Shown: positions 29,179-38,908, counted from the first letter of the stretch. The stretch: DNA of 64,000 nt from Nocardiopsis dassonvillei_B (GCF_964273065.1 NZ_OZ186815.1:3658001-3722000), one strand, 5' to 3'. A program made the numbers and translations. The notes: generated by a model not told the origin, from the sequence alone.

Positions 29179-30632
29179 TACTGAACCACTGCCTCCATCA
29201 GTGCTCGTGCGACCGGGGCCGCGAGTTCGTTGCCGCTCCCGCCGCCGAACTCCACCACCACGGCGACCGCGATCTGGGGATCGTCGGCCGGGGCGAAGCC
29301 GATGAACCAGTTGTGGGTCCGGTCGGTGCCGTTCTCGGCGGTACCGGTCTTGCCGGCCACCTGGATGCCCGGGATCGCGGCGTTGGTGCCGCTGCCCTCG
29401 GGCGCCGTGGTGACCAGGACCATCATCTCCGTCAGCATGTCGGCGGTGCGGGCGCTGACCGCCTCGGAGTGCGTCTCCGGGGAGGTCTGGGTGATCACCG
29501 ACAGGTCGGAGTCGCGCACGGAGTCCACTACGTAGGGTCGCATGACCTCGCCGCCGTTGGCGATACCGGCGGCGACCATCGCCATCTGGAGCGGGGTGGC
29601 CTCGACATTGGACTGGCCGATGCCGGCGCGGCCCAGGATGCTCTCGTCGGTCTCCACAGGAGCGTAGCTGTCCACCACCGACAGCGGCACGGCCATCGGC
29701 TCCTCGGGGTTGAATCCGAACGCCGTCGCCTGGTCGCTGAGCGCCTGGCCGCCCACATCGATGGCCCAGTTCGCGAACGAGGTGTTGCACGAGATCTGGA
29801 TGGAGTGCGCCAGGGTGTCGGGCTGCCCGCCGTTGCAGCTGCCCATGGCGTTGGGCAGCGGCGGACCGGATGGGAACTCGCGCAGGTCCGGTGCCTCCTG
29901 GGTGCTGTCCGGCCCGGCGTCCAGGTTCTCGATCGCCGCCGCGGCTGTGACCAGCTTGAACGTCGAACCCGGGGGGTAGCGCTCGTTGAGCGCCCGGTTC
30001 AGCAGGGGCTTGCGCTCGTCGTTCTCCAGTTCGACGTAGTTGGCGACCGAGTCGTTGGGGTTGTTGATGTCCACGACCGTGTTGGGGTCGTAGGACGGGT
30101 AGGAGATCGCGCCCAGGATCGCCCCGGTGTTCGGGTCGAGCGCGACCGCGGCGCCGTTCCTGCCGCCCAGCGCCTCGAACGCCTCGAACCCGGCCTCCTG
30201 CACCTCGGGCACCAGGGTCAGCTGCACCTGGGCGCCCTCCGGCTCGCGGCCGGTGATCATGTCGCGGAAGTTGCGCACGGCCAGCCGGTCGTCGCTGCCG
30301 TTGAGCAGGTCGTTCTGGGTGGCCTCGATGCCGGAGGCGCCGTAGTTGCGGAAGGAGCCCACGATCGGCGTGTACATCGACCCGCCCTCGTAGATCCGCT
30401 GGTAGCGGGCGGGCTCGCCCTCCTCCGCGATGTTCTCGGAGTAGGCGACGTTCTCCCCGGCCACCAGGATCGGGCCGCGGGGGGCGCTGGCCTGCTCGGC
30501 GTACTGGCGCCGGTTGAGCGGGTCGTCCTTGATCGCCGGAGCCTGGATGCCCTGGATCCAGGTGACGTTGACCATGAGCACCAGGAACATGAGCAGGCAG
30601 AAGATGCTCAGTCTGCGGATCGTCGTGTTCAT
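29178..30632 (-). CDS. pbpA: penicillin-binding protein PbpA (class B transpeptidase)
   Basis: A 484-residue membrane-anchored D,D-transpeptidase that cross-links peptidoglycan during division and elongation. One N-terminal helix (RLSIFCLLMFLVLMVNVTWI) precedes a dimerization domain. The transpeptidase domain has the catalytic serine in PPGSTFKLV (SxxK), SCN in IQISCNTSFAN and KTG in VAGKTGTAENG. It overlaps rodA by four bases (ATGA at 30629-30632) and pknA by one, so the three are translationally coupled. A match to the mycobacterial cluster order supports the name. Confidence 0.95.
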   Translation of the reverse strand: MNTTIRRLSIFCLLMFLVLMVNVTWIQGIQAPAIKDDPLNRRQYAEQASAPRGPILVAGENVAYSENIAEEGEPARYQRIYEGGSMYTPIVGSFRNYGASGIEATQNDLLNGSDDRLAVRNFRDMITGREPEGAQVQLTLVPEVQEAGFEAFEALGGRNGAAVALDPNTGAILGAISYPSYDPNTVVDINNPNDSVANYVELENDERKPLLNRALNERYPPGSTFKLVTAAAAIENLDAGPDSTQEAPDLREFPSGPPLPNAMGSCNGGQPDTLAHSIQISCNTSFANWAIDVGGQALSDQATAFGFNPEEPMAVPLSVVDSYAPVETDESILGRAGIGQSNVEATPLQMAMVAAGIANGGEVMRPYVVDSVRDSDLSVITQTSPETHSEAVSARTADMLTEMMVLVTTAPEGSGTNAAIPGIQVAGKTGTAENGTDRTHNWFIGFAPADDPQIAVAVVVEFGGGSGNELAAPVARALMEAVVQ

Positions 30633-32038
30633 CGTCGGATCACCTGGGTCGCGCCCTCGTCCTGGATCGCCTGCGGTGCCGGGCGGCGGGCGTTGTCGCT
30701 GATGCGCAGCAGGATGCCCATCATGATCCAGCTGGTCAGCAGCGCGGTACCGCCGGCGGACATGAACGGTGTGGTCGAGCCGGTCAGCGGGATGACCCGC
30801 GAGACGCCGCCGAGCACGATGAAGGTCTGGTACACGAGCACGAACGCCATGCCGCTGGCCAGCAGCTTGTTGAAGGTGCCGGTGGAGGCCAGGGCCACCC
30901 GCATACCGCGCTCCACCAGGATGAACAGGACCATGAGCACGGCCAGCAGGCCGGTCACGCCCAGCTCCTCACCGATGGAGGCGAGGATGAAGTCGCTGTC
31001 GGCGGCGAAGATGTCGGTGGGCCGCCCGGCGCCCAGGCCGGTGCCGAACAGGCCGCCGTAGGCCATGCCCACGATGCCCTGCACCAGCTGCTGGCTGCCG
31101 CCGACCGCCTCGTAGACCTCCGGTTCGAACGCGTTGATCCAGATGTTCACGCGGGCGCGCACGTGCCAGAACAGGAAGTGGGCGACGGTCGCGCCGCCCG
31201 CGAACATCAGCAGCCCCAGGGTCACCCACGAGGAGCGCTGGGTGGCGACGTACAGCATCGCCAGGAAGGTGCCGAAGAGCAGCAGCGAGGTGCCCAGGTC
31301 CTTGAGGACGACCAGCATGCCGATGGCGATCAGCCAGCCGACCAGGATCGGCGCCAGGTCGCGGGCGCGCGGCAGCTCGATGAGGGTGAACCGGCCGATC
31401 TTGATCGGCTTGCCCACGATCTGGAGCACCTGGCGCTTGCTCATCAGGTACGACGCCAGGAAGATGACCAGCGCGATCTTGGCGAACTCCGACGGCTGGA
31501 AGGTGATCGGGCCGATCTTGATCCACAGCCGCGCGCCGTACACCTCGTGGCCGATGACCGGCAGGGCCGGCAGGGCCAGCAGGACCAGCGCCACCAGGGC
31601 GCTGATGTAGGTGTAGCGCTGGAGGACCCGGGGGTCCTTCAGGAAGATGATGATGAGGAAGCAGAAGATCAGGCCCAGCGCCGTCCAGACCAGCTGCATC
31701 CCGACGCCGGCGCTCTCGATGTTCTCGTTCTCGACCGCGTTCAGCCGCCAGATCATGGCGACGCCGATGCCGTTGAGGAACAGCGCGCAGGGCAGGATGA
31801 GCGGATCCGCGTAGGGGGCCACGAAGCGCATCGCCGCGTGGGCGGCGACGGAGAGGGCGCCGAAGGTCAGGCCGACGGTCCAGGTCGCGGCCGGGACCCG
31901 GCCGTTGAGGTTCAGGCCGGCGATCGCGATGCCCAGCATCGTGATGAGGACCGCCACCACGATGAGGACCAGCTCGGCGTTGCGCCGTTTGACGGGGGGG
32001 AGTGCGGTGGGGGCCTCGGGTGCGGAAGTGTCACTCAC
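30629..32038 (-). CDS. rodA: SEDS-family peptidoglycan polymerase RodA/FtsW
   Basis: A 469-residue polytopic protein with about ten to twelve helices. SEDS hallmarks are present: PSEFAKIALVIFLASYLMSK, LKDLGTSLLLFGTF, FGTGLGAGRPTDIFAADSDF and the catalytic-loop SDFILASIGEELG. It polymerises lipid II glycan strands with the adjacent PbpA as its partner transpeptidase. It begins with GTG six bases after pstP and overlaps pbpA by ATGA. RodA versus FtsW rests on cluster context. Confidence 0.95.
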   Translation of the reverse strand: MSDTSAPEAPTALPPVKRRNAELVLIVVAVLITMLGIAIAGLNLNGRVPAATWTVGLTFGALSVAAHAAMRFVAPYADPLILPCALFLNGIGVAMIWRLNAVENENIESAGVGMQLVWTALGLIFCFLIIIFLKDPRVLQRYTYISALVALVLLALPALPVIGHEVYGARLWIKIGPITFQPSEFAKIALVIFLASYLMSKRQVLQIVGKPIKIGRFTLIELPRARDLAPILVGWLIAIGMLVVLKDLGTSLLLFGTFLAMLYVATQRSSWVTLGLLMFAGGATVAHFLFWHVRARVNIWINAFEPEVYEAVGGSQQLVQGIVGMAYGGLFGTGLGAGRPTDIFAADSDFILASIGEELGVTGLLAVLMVLFILVERGMRVALASTGTFNKLLASGMAFVLVYQTFIVLGGVSRVIPLTGSTTPFMSAGGTALLTSWIMMGILLRISDNARRPAPQAIQDEGATQVIRR

Positions 32039-32044
32039 CTGGCC

Positions 32045-33439
32045 TCACCCGCTTCCTTCCTCGGTCTCCGCGCCCTGTGCGCCCTCGGAGGCGGCGCCCC
32101 CGCGGAGCGCCTCCACGCGCTGGCGCGCGTCCTGGAGGTCGTCGGCGGGAATGTTGTTCTCGATGGACTGGCGCTCCCCGTCGGTCAGGGACTCCAGGGT
32201 GATCCCGGTGTCCTCGACCTCCTCGGACAGGCTGAACCCCGCGATGTCGGTGTCGATGCCGCGGTAGATCGAGACGTTCTGCCCCGACTCGGACGGGCCG
32301 ATGAAGTACTGGGAGTCGATGTACTGGCGCCCGAAGTAGTAGCCCGCTCCGGCGACGAGGCCGACGATGACCAGGAAGCCGACGATCATCGGCCACCAGC
32401 GGCGGGTCCGGTACTCGGGCTCGTTGCCGCCGCCGCGCGGGCGCCGCGGGTTCGCGGGCTCCTCGTGGTCGGGGTAGGGCTGCTCCTCGTAGGGGGCGGC
32501 GTAGGCGCCGCCCGCCGGGGGGCCGCTCGGCGCCGGGGCCCCGGCGTAGGCCGGCTCGCCGCGGACCGGGTCCATCTCGGCGGTGTCGCCGCCGCCGGAG
32601 CGCACCTCCTGGGCCCGTCTCGCCGGGCTGTCCTGCCCCTGGGCGGCCACGTCCCGCCGCTGGTCGGCGGCGCCGACCACCTGGGAGGCGAGGGTGGGGC
32701 CCTCGCGGTCGCCCTCGGTCTCGATCACGTCGGCGATGACCGCGGTGATGTTGTCCGGGCCTCCGCCGCGGATGGCCAGGTCGATGAGCTTCTTGGCGGC
32801 CGTGCGCAGGTCCGTCTCGGTCGCCAGGGTCTCGTGGATGGTCTTCTTGCTGACTACGCCGGACAGGCCGTCGGAGCAGAGCAGGTAGCGGTCGCCGACC
32901 TTGGCCTCGCTGATGGAGATGTCGGGGTCGACCGGGCTCTTGCCGTCGAGGGCGCGCAGGATCAGGGACCGCTGCGGGTGGGTGGCGACCTCCTCCTCGG
33001 TGATCTTGCCCTCGTCGACGAGGGTCTGCACCAGGGTGTGGTCGTGGGTGATCTGCTCGAAGCGCGACCCGCGCAGCAGGTAGGCGCGGGAGTCGCCGAT
33101 GTGGATGAGGGCGACCCGGGGACCCGACCACAGCATGGCGGTCAGGGTGGTGCCCATGTTCTCCAGCCGGGGCTCTTCCATGATCCGCCGGGCGAGGGAG
33201 GCGTTGGCCTGCTCCACGGCCTGCTGGAGGACCTCGGCCATGTCGTCGGCCCGGTGGTCCTCGGCGTCCAGGCGGCGGATCGAGGAGATCGCGATGGAAC
33301 TGGCCACCTCGCCGCCCGCGTAGCCGCCCATGCCGTCCGCCACCGCGAGCAGGTGCTGGCCGGCGTAACCGGAGTCTTCGTTGCCTTCGCGGAGGCATCC
33401 TACGTCGGAGTACGCCGCGTATCGGAGAGCGATTGTCAT
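32045..33439 (-). CDS. pstP: PP2C-type Ser/Thr phosphatase PstP
   Basis: A 464-residue membrane phosphatase that reverses PknA/PknB phosphorylation. The metal-binding PPM motifs are intact: EGNEDSGYAG, VADGMGGYAGGE, GDSRAYLLR, LCSDGLSGVV and GGGPDNITAVI. A Pro/Gly/Tyr-rich linker follows (about 240-335). One helix (RRWWPMIVGFLVIVGLVAGA, near 345) and a short extracellular domain complete it. It overlaps fhaB by ATGA (33436-33439), so the two are coupled. Confidence 0.95.
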   Translation of the reverse strand: MTIALRYAAYSDVGCLREGNEDSGYAGQHLLAVADGMGGYAGGEVASSIAISSIRRLDAEDHRADDMAEVLQQAVEQANASLARRIMEEPRLENMGTTLTAMLWSGPRVALIHIGDSRAYLLRGSRFEQITHDHTLVQTLVDEGKITEEEVATHPQRSLILRALDGKSPVDPDISISEAKVGDRYLLCSDGLSGVVSKKTIHETLATETDLRTAAKKLIDLAIRGGGPDNITAVIADVIETEGDREGPTLASQVVGAADQRRDVAAQGQDSPARRAQEVRSGGGDTAEMDPVRGEPAYAGAPAPSGPPAGGAYAAPYEEQPYPDHEEPANPRRPRGGGNEPEYRTRRWWPMIVGFLVIVGLVAGAGYYFGRQYIDSQYFIGPSESGQNVSIYRGIDTDIAGFSLSEEVEDTGITLESLTDGERQSIENNIPADDLQDARQRVEALRGGAASEGAQGAETEEGSG

Positions 33440-33948
33440 TTGCGCAGTTCCAGGACGGTCTTGCCGATACGGATGGGCTGACCCACCGTGATGGGCTGGG
33501 GGCGGTTCAGCTTCTGTTGGCCGAGGTAGGTGCCGTTGGTCGAGTTCAGGTCCTCGACGAACCAGCGGCCGTTGTCGGAGTAGACGCGCGCGTGGCGGCC
33601 CGAGGCGTAGTCATCGGTGATGACGAGCGTCGAGTCGGGCGCGCGCCCGATGAGGATGGGCTGGGACGCGAGCGGCACGGTGGTGCCCGTCAGCGGTCCC
33701 TGGGTGACGGCGAGGATGCTGGGCTCGTTCCGGCGCGGGCGCTGGGGACGGGCCGGCGCGGCCCCCGAGTGGGAGGGGGTGCCGCCGCCGCGGGGCGCCG
33801 GCCGTGCGGCGGGACGCGGCTTCTTCCTCGGCTTGCGTTTGGAAGGACCGAAGAGGTCGGTGCGGACCACACCGATCGCCATGAGGATGAACAGCCAAAG
33901 CACCGCGAGATACGCGATCTTGATCAGTATGAGGGTCAAGTTGGACAT
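33436..33948 (-). CDS. fhaB: FHA-domain protein FhaB (FipA-like)
   Basis: A 170-residue protein. One N-terminal membrane helix (LILIKIAYLAVLWLFILMAI), a basic Pro/Lys/Arg linker (GPSKRKPRKKPRPAARP) and a C-terminal FHA domain (about 88-168) with the phosphothreonine-binding signature GRAPDST, SGRHARV, DLNSTNGTYLG. It recruits phosphorylated partners for PknA/PknB-dependent septal signalling. The ATG at 33946-33948 is chosen because it starts the helix; a longer in-frame start adds 20 residues without support. Confidence 0.92.
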   Translation of the reverse strand: MSNLTLILIKIAYLAVLWLFILMAIGVVRTDLFGPSKRKPRKKPRPAARPAPRGGGTPSHSGAAPARPQRPRRNEPSILAVTQGPLTGTTVPLASQPILIGRAPDSTLVITDDYASGRHARVYSDNGRWFVEDLNSTNGTYLGQQKLNRPQPITVGQPIRIGKTVLELRK

Positions 33949-34246
33949 CGAACTGCTCTTCAGCCCCTGTCGTGCTCCGGCCGGGGTGGCGGTCGTCGGC
34001 GCCGCCACCGTGTCTTCCCCACCTTCGTTCCGGTGAGTTGAGGTCGCTGGTCCGCGGCCCCTCGGGTCGCGGCCATTGTGCCCGATCGGTCGGGTCTTCG
34101 CGGAGACTACCTTCCCGGCCGGATATCCGACAGCGGGTCCGAATGGACCCGAACCCCGGACTTGACCTTTGTGACGCCGACGCGGCGGTGTTGGTTGCGC
34201 CCGGTTCGGGGCGGCCGGCCGGAGTCCTCGGTCACCTGTGTCCGGC
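33949..34246. other. gap between fhaB and fhaA
   Basis: A 298-base spacer with no gene. It probably holds a second promoter for fhaB and the genes below it, but I see no convincing box. Confidence 0.4.
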
Positions 34247-35011
34247 TCAGTCGCGCCGGAAGGTCATGGTGGTGCGGCCGAGGCTGATCCTGGTGCCGTC
34301 CACCAGGCGGGCCTGGCGCACCTGCTGCCCGTTGACGAAGGTCCCGTTGGTGGAACCCTTGTCGACGAGGATGGCCTCGTCGCCGTCCAGGCGGATCTCC
34401 ACGTGGTGGCGCGAGACGCCGTTGTCGACCAGGCGCAGGTCGCAGTCGGTGCCGCGGCCCAGCAGCGTGACCGGCGTGGTCAGCTCGAAGGACTGCTGCA
34501 TCCCGTGGCTGGCGATACTGCCCTCGGCGGTGGCGCCGCCGGGGGAGATCAGCAGGCGCGGACGGCCCGGCTGGCGCTGGGCTCCCGGGGTGGGGTCGCC
34601 CACCGGGGTGCGGACCTCGCCCTCCTTGCTCACCATGGTTCCGCGCACCACGCCGGAGCGGATGCGGAAGCGGCCGGTCTTGAGGCCCTCGTCGGACCTG
34701 AAGTGCACCCGGACCGGACCGACGAACGAGTAGCCCTGTTCCGTGGCGTAGTCCCGGGCGAGCTTGGACAGCTCCTGGCCCAGGCTGTCCGCGTAGACCT
34801 CCAGGCGCTCCCTGTCGCTGGCCGCCAGTTCGACGATGAAGTCGTTGGGGACCAGGGTCCGCCCCTGGGCGACGATCGCGGCGCGCTCGTCCATCTCCCG
34901 CTGGACGGCGCTCGCCACCTCGACCGGTTGCAACTCGGACTTGAAGGCCATCGCGAAAGTGCCTTCGATCATGCCCTCAAGCCTGCGCTCGAAGCGCTGG
35001 AGCACTCCCAC
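34247..35011 (-). CDS. fhaA: FHA-domain protein FhaA with DUF3662 domain
   Basis: A 254-residue cytoplasmic adaptor. The N-terminal DUF3662 domain (about 1-125: GVLQRFERRLEGMIEGTFAM, VEVASAVQREMDERAAI) and a short linker precede a C-terminal FHA domain (about 175-252) with LLGRGTDCDL, VSRHHVEIR and KGSTNGTFVNG. It binds phosphothreonines, including in homologues the MviN lipid II flippase pseudokinase. GTG start with a strong GGGAGGT site. It is the first gene of the cluster. The domain is shorter than mycobacterial FhaA, which has a long linker. Confidence 0.92.
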   Translation of the reverse strand: MGVLQRFERRLEGMIEGTFAMAFKSELQPVEVASAVQREMDERAAIVAQGRTLVPNDFIVELAASDRERLEVYADSLGQELSKLARDYATEQGYSFVGPVRVHFRSDEGLKTGRFRIRSGVVRGTMVSKEGEVRTPVGDPTPGAQRQPGRPRLLISPGGATAEGSIASHGMQQSFELTTPVTLLGRGTDCDLRLVDNGVSRHHVEIRLDGDEAILVDKGSTNGTFVNGQQVRQARLVDGTRISLGRTTMTFRRD

Positions 35012-35242
35012 GAGCTACCTCCCTTTGTACTCCACATCCGTATGTGTAGACGATCGTAACCGGGCGATGGTGCCCCTGGTTTCATACGTACCCCCGCAAG
35101 AGGGGCGTCCGGGGCTCCCGGAGGGGCCCTGGGAAACGATGTGCGACCCACGCTGAGAGCGTGCTAGCCTTATGCATGTCGCCAGGGGGAACCGGACGAA
35201 AAGCCCGGATCACCTGGCAACATAACTGAATGCATGTCACTC

Positions 35243-35325
35243 GGGCGGGTGGCGGAACGGTAGACGCGCACGGTTCAGGTCCGTGTGTCCGAAAGGATGT
35301 GAGGGTTCAAATCCCTCCTCGCCCA
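35243..35325 (+). tRNA. tRNA-Leu (anticodon CAG)
   Basis: Acceptor GGGCGGG pairs with CTCGCCC (one G-U), the anticodon stem-loop is CACGG-TTCAGGT-CCGTG, a class II variable arm is present and the T-arm is GAGGGTTCAAATCCCTC. CCA is not encoded. Its position beside fhaA matches related genomes. Confidence 0.95.
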
Positions 35326-35331
35326 CAAGAT

Positions 35332-35366
35332 ACCCGGTGGAGATCGTGAGTCGATCATCACCGGGT
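35332..35366 (+). terminator. hairpin after tRNA-Leu
   Basis: An 8-bp outer stem (ACCCGGTG with CACCGGGT) and a 5-bp inner stem (GATCG with CGATC) follow the tRNA by six bases. Confidence 0.6.
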
Positions 35367-35500
35367 TCTCTCATGCCCGGAGTCCGGTGCCCGCACCCCT
35401 CCGGGGGTCCCGTGGCCGCTCCCGGCCACGGGCGCGGCGCACGTCCACCGGACACCTCCGACCCTCCCCCTCCCCGTTGTCCTCCCCGCTCCCCCCGCCC

Positions 35501-37885
35501 TCAGCGGCCGGGACCCCCGGGCGCGGCGGCCTCCTCCTCGCCCGCCGGGTCCAGCCGCACCGCCGCGGTGAGGCGGCGGGTGTGGTCGACGGTGCGGGCG
35601 GGGCCCCGCAGGTCCACGGTGAAGGTGTGGCGCGGGTCCTCGGACGACGCCGCCAGTGACAGCTCCAGCAGGCCCGGGTCGACCGTGCGCACCCCGTCGG
35701 GTCCGGTGTAGGACGACTGGTCGGCGTGGACGGTGAAGTCCACGGCGCGCGCCTCCCCCGGTTCCAGGTCCACCCGCGCGTACCCCACCAGCCGCCGCAC
35801 CGGCAGCGCCACCCGGGCCACGGGGTCGTGCAGGTACACCTGGACCACCTCGGTCCCGGCCAGGCGGCCGGTGTTGCGGACGGTGCAGCCCACGGTCACC
35901 TCCCCGTCGGTGGGGACGGGCACCGGGGAGCCGTCGGCGGGCCGGCCGTCGACCCGCGGGTCCTCCCAGGAGAACGAGGTGTAGGACAGGCCGTGCCCGA
36001 AGGGGTGGCGCGGGGTGGGGTCCACCGAGCTGACCTCGCTGCGCCGGGCCAGGGGTGCGCCCAGGTAGGTGGCGGGCTGGCCGCCGGGGGAGCGCGGGAC
36101 GGAGAACGGCAGCCGCCCGCTCGGGCCGACCCGGCCGGACAGCACCCCGGCGATGGCGCCGGCGCCCTCCTCCCCGGGCATGAACGCCTGCACGACCGCG
36201 GCCGAGGCGTCGGCCGCGGCGCCCAGGGCGTAGGGGCGGCCGGTGATCAGCACCGCGACGACCGGGGTCCCGGTGGCCGCCAGGGCCTCCCACAGCTCCT
36301 GCTGGACCCCGGGCAGGCGCAGGTCCTCGGCGTCGCATCCCTCGCCCGAGGTCCCGCGGCCGAACAGGTCGGAGCGGTCGCCGAGCACCAGCACGCACAC
36401 GTCGGCCTCCCGTGCCGCCGCCAGGGCGGCTTCGAACCCGTCCGTCTCCGGCCCGTCCACGGTGCAGCCGCGGGTGTGGACGATCCGGGTGTCGGGCAGT
36501 TCGCGGTGCAGCGCCTCGTACACGGTGGGGACGGGCACGCCCAGCGGGGTCCCGGGGTGGTTCCGCCCCACGTGGGCGGGGAAGGTGTAGCAGCCGAGCA
36601 TGGCGTCGGGGGTGTCGGCGAGCGGTCCGACCAGCGCCAGTGTCCGCGGGGCGGACAGCGGCAGGACTCGGCCCGGGTTGTCGAGGAGGACGACGGAGCG
36701 CTCGGCCAGGGTGCGGGCCAGGGCGCGGTGCGGGGCCGGGTCGAGGTCGAGGGGGGAGTCGCCGGGGTCGGGGGACCAGCCGGGGTCGAGCATGCCCAGG
36801 GAGCACTTGTGCAGCAGGACGCGCCGGGCGGCGCGGTCGACCAGCGCCTCGTCGAGTTCCCCGGAGCGGACCAGGGCGGTGAGCCGGTCGCCGTAGCAGT
36901 GCGGGTCGGGCAGTTCGACGTCGACGCCGGACTCCAGGGCCAGGGCGCCCGCGCTCTCGGGGCTCTCGGCGACCCGGTGCAGGGTGTGCAGGAAGGTGAC
37001 GGCGAAGTAGTCGGAGACGAGGGTGCCCTCGAAGCCCCACCGGTCGCGCAGCAGTTCCGTGAGCAGGCGGCGGTCGGCGGCGGCCGGGATCCCGTCGTTG
37101 TCGTTGTAGGACTGCATGACCGAGCGGGCGCCCTCCCGCACGGCCGCCTCGAAGGGGGGCAGGACGACGTCGGCGAGTTCGCGGGGGCCGACGGACACCG
37201 GGGCGTGGTTGCGTCCGGCCCGGGAGGCGGAGTACCCGGCGAAGTGCTTGAGGGTGGCGATGACCCCCGTGGACTGGAGCCCGCGCACGTAGGCGGCGCC
37301 GATGGTGGACACCAGGTAGGGGTCCTCGCCGATGGTCTCCTCCACGCGGCCCCAGCGCAGGTCGCGGGCGACGTCGAGGACGGGGGCGAGCCCCTGGTGG
37401 ATGCCGAGCAGGCGCATGGTCCCGCCGATGTTCGCGGCCATGCGCTCGACGAGGCCGGGATCGAAGGCGGCCCCCCAGGCGGGGGGGACCGGGTGGATGG
37501 TGGCCCGCCAGGCGGCCAGGCCGGTCAGGCACTCCTCGTGGGCGATGGCGGGGATGCCGAACCGGTTCGCGTTCATGATCTCGCGCTGGCTGCGGACCAG
37601 GGAGGCGCGTCCCGCCGCCGGGTCCACCGGGGCGGTGCCGAAGGGGCGGGTGAGCTGGCCCAGCCCGTCGCGGATGACCTCCTCCCAGGCGAGCGGTTCA
37701 CCGGAGGCGTCGTGCTGGTGGGGGGCGACCGGGGCGCCCGAGGCGTCGGCGCTGACCCAGACGCCGTTGAGCTGGGCGGTCTTCTCCTCCAGGGTCATGG
37801 CGGCGAGCAGGTGGTCCACGCGCTCGCCGTCGGCCAGGGAGGTGTCCCGCCAGGGGCCGTCCAGGGGTTCGGGGGGTGGGGTCAT
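35501..37885 (-). CDS. glycoside hydrolase family 3 (beta-xylosidase or beta-glucosidase)
   Basis: A 794-residue cytoplasmic GH3 enzyme; no signal peptide. The N-terminal barrel contains GLAPVLDVARDLRWGRVEETIGEDP and TLKHFAGYSAS, with the nucleophile Asp in GTLVSDYFAV. The second domain has RTLALVGPLADTPDAMLG and LVLGDRSDLFGRG. A C-terminal fibronectin III-like domain (about 680-780) is typical of GH3. The start at 37883-37885 follows AAAGGGCACC; the in-frame ATG at 37999 would include the operator region. It releases terminal glucose or xylose from short glycans. The GAAAGTTTC element upstream resembles sites reported before xylan genes, mildly favouring a xylosidase. Confidence 0.9.
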   Translation of the reverse strand: MTPPPEPLDGPWRDTSLADGERVDHLLAAMTLEEKTAQLNGVWVSADASGAPVAPHQHDASGEPLAWEEVIRDGLGQLTRPFGTAPVDPAAGRASLVRSQREIMNANRFGIPAIAHEECLTGLAAWRATIHPVPPAWGAAFDPGLVERMAANIGGTMRLLGIHQGLAPVLDVARDLRWGRVEETIGEDPYLVSTIGAAYVRGLQSTGVIATLKHFAGYSASRAGRNHAPVSVGPRELADVVLPPFEAAVREGARSVMQSYNDNDGIPAAADRRLLTELLRDRWGFEGTLVSDYFAVTFLHTLHRVAESPESAGALALESGVDVELPDPHCYGDRLTALVRSGELDEALVDRAARRVLLHKCSLGMLDPGWSPDPGDSPLDLDPAPHRALARTLAERSVVLLDNPGRVLPLSAPRTLALVGPLADTPDAMLGCYTFPAHVGRNHPGTPLGVPVPTVYEALHRELPDTRIVHTRGCTVDGPETDGFEAALAAAREADVCVLVLGDRSDLFGRGTSGEGCDAEDLRLPGVQQELWEALAATGTPVVAVLITGRPYALGAAADASAAVVQAFMPGEEGAGAIAGVLSGRVGPSGRLPFSVPRSPGGQPATYLGAPLARRSEVSSVDPTPRHPFGHGLSYTSFSWEDPRVDGRPADGSPVPVPTDGEVTVGCTVRNTGRLAGTEVVQVYLHDPVARVALPVRRLVGYARVDLEPGEARAVDFTVHADQSSYTGPDGVRTVDPGLLELSLAASSEDPRHTFTVDLRGPARTVDHTRRLTAAVRLDPAGEEEAAAPGGPGR

Positions 37886-37910
37886 CGGGGGGTGCCCTTT
37901 CCGTGGTCCA

Positions 37911-37936
37911 GAAAGTTTCGGAAGTTTTATCGAAAC
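37911..37936 (-). promoter_or_regulatory. operator-like inverted repeat before GH3 gene
   Basis: The palindrome GAAAGTTTC at 37911-37919 overlaps a wider repeat GTTTCG-N10-CGAAAC at 37915-37936. Similar CGAAA-N-TTTCG elements have been described before xylan-use genes in streptomycetes. It lies 26-51 bases before the start codon, so a repressor there would block transcription. Confidence 0.5.
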
Positions 37937-38155
37937 CAATGGAACGAGAATGTACGTTCGGCGGGCATCCGGGTCAAGGTGGGAAGAGAGTTGAATCACA
38001 GGAGTGCGGAAGCCCTGGAGAAAGATCCCTGTTCATAGCGGTATGCGAGTGATGTGCCATGGGGAGGTCTCGCCCCGGGGCTCCGAAAATTTCGAGGTCG
38101 CGCGACGGCAGGGGCGCCCGTCCGGCCCGAAGCGGGCGGATGGCACACTGCGGAC

Positions 38156-38770
38156 GTGGGAATCACCGAACGCCTTCACGAGATCGGGCGGCCCATGGTC
38201 GCCGAACAGCTCGCACACCCGACCGTCGCGGGTATCGCCCGCGGCGACCTCGACGACCGCGCCTTCCGCTACTGGCTGGAGCAGGACCACCTGTACCTGC
38301 TCGACTACGCCCGGGCCTTCTCCCGGCTCGCCTGGCAGGCCCCCGACGGCCACCTCGCCGACCTGGTGGGCATCGCGCACAGCACCCTCAACGAGGAACT
38401 CGAACTCCACCGGTCCCTGTCCGGGGAGTTCGGCGCCGACCTCACCACCCGCGAGAAGGGCCCGGCCTGCGCCGCCTACACCGAGTGGATCATCGACGCG
38501 GCCGCCGACTACCGCGACGGCCTGGCCGCCGTCTACCCCTGCATGTGGGGCTACAACCGACTCGGTATCGCCCTGGCCGAGAACCGGCCGACCGAGCCGC
38601 GCTACCGCCGCTGGGTGGACACCTACGCCGACCCCGGGTTCACCGAGCTGACCGAGCGGTACGGGCGGATGCTGGAGGAGGCCGACCCCGACCCCGAGCG
38701 GGCCGAGCGCTTCTTCCGCGAGGGCATGCGCCACGAGCTCGCCTTCTGGGACACCCCGTACACGGGTTGA
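38156..38770 (+). CDS. tenA: TenA/thiaminase II family protein
   Basis: A 204-residue all-helical TenA-fold protein. It hydrolyses aminopyrimidine or thiamine breakdown products for thiamin salvage. Family signatures: LARGDLDD-like ARGDLDDRAFRYWLEQDHLY, the catalytic cysteine in AVYPCMWGYNRLG and the late glutamate in GMRHELAFWD. GTG start at 38156, six bases after a CACACT box, consistent with a leaderless mRNA; the longer version has no support. No thiamin biosynthesis neighbour or TPP riboswitch is seen. Confidence 0.88.
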   Translation: MGITERLHEIGRPMVAEQLAHPTVAGIARGDLDDRAFRYWLEQDHLYLLDYARAFSRLAWQAPDGHLADLVGIAHSTLNEELELHRSLSGEFGADLTTREKGPACAAYTEWIIDAAADYRDGLAAVYPCMWGYNRLGIALAENRPTEPRYRRWVDTYADPGFTELTERYGRMLEEADPDPERAERFFREGMRHELAFWDTPYTG

Positions 38771-38908
38771 CCCCGGGTCTCCTCCCCCGCCGCCCGCCGC
38801 GCTCCGCAGTCCTCAGGGGACGGCCCGCGGCCGCGGCCTCACCCCCGCGGGCGTCCTGTGGCCGGCTTTCCGCCCCGGGCCCCCGCTCCGGGCCCCGCGA
38901 CCACGGGA

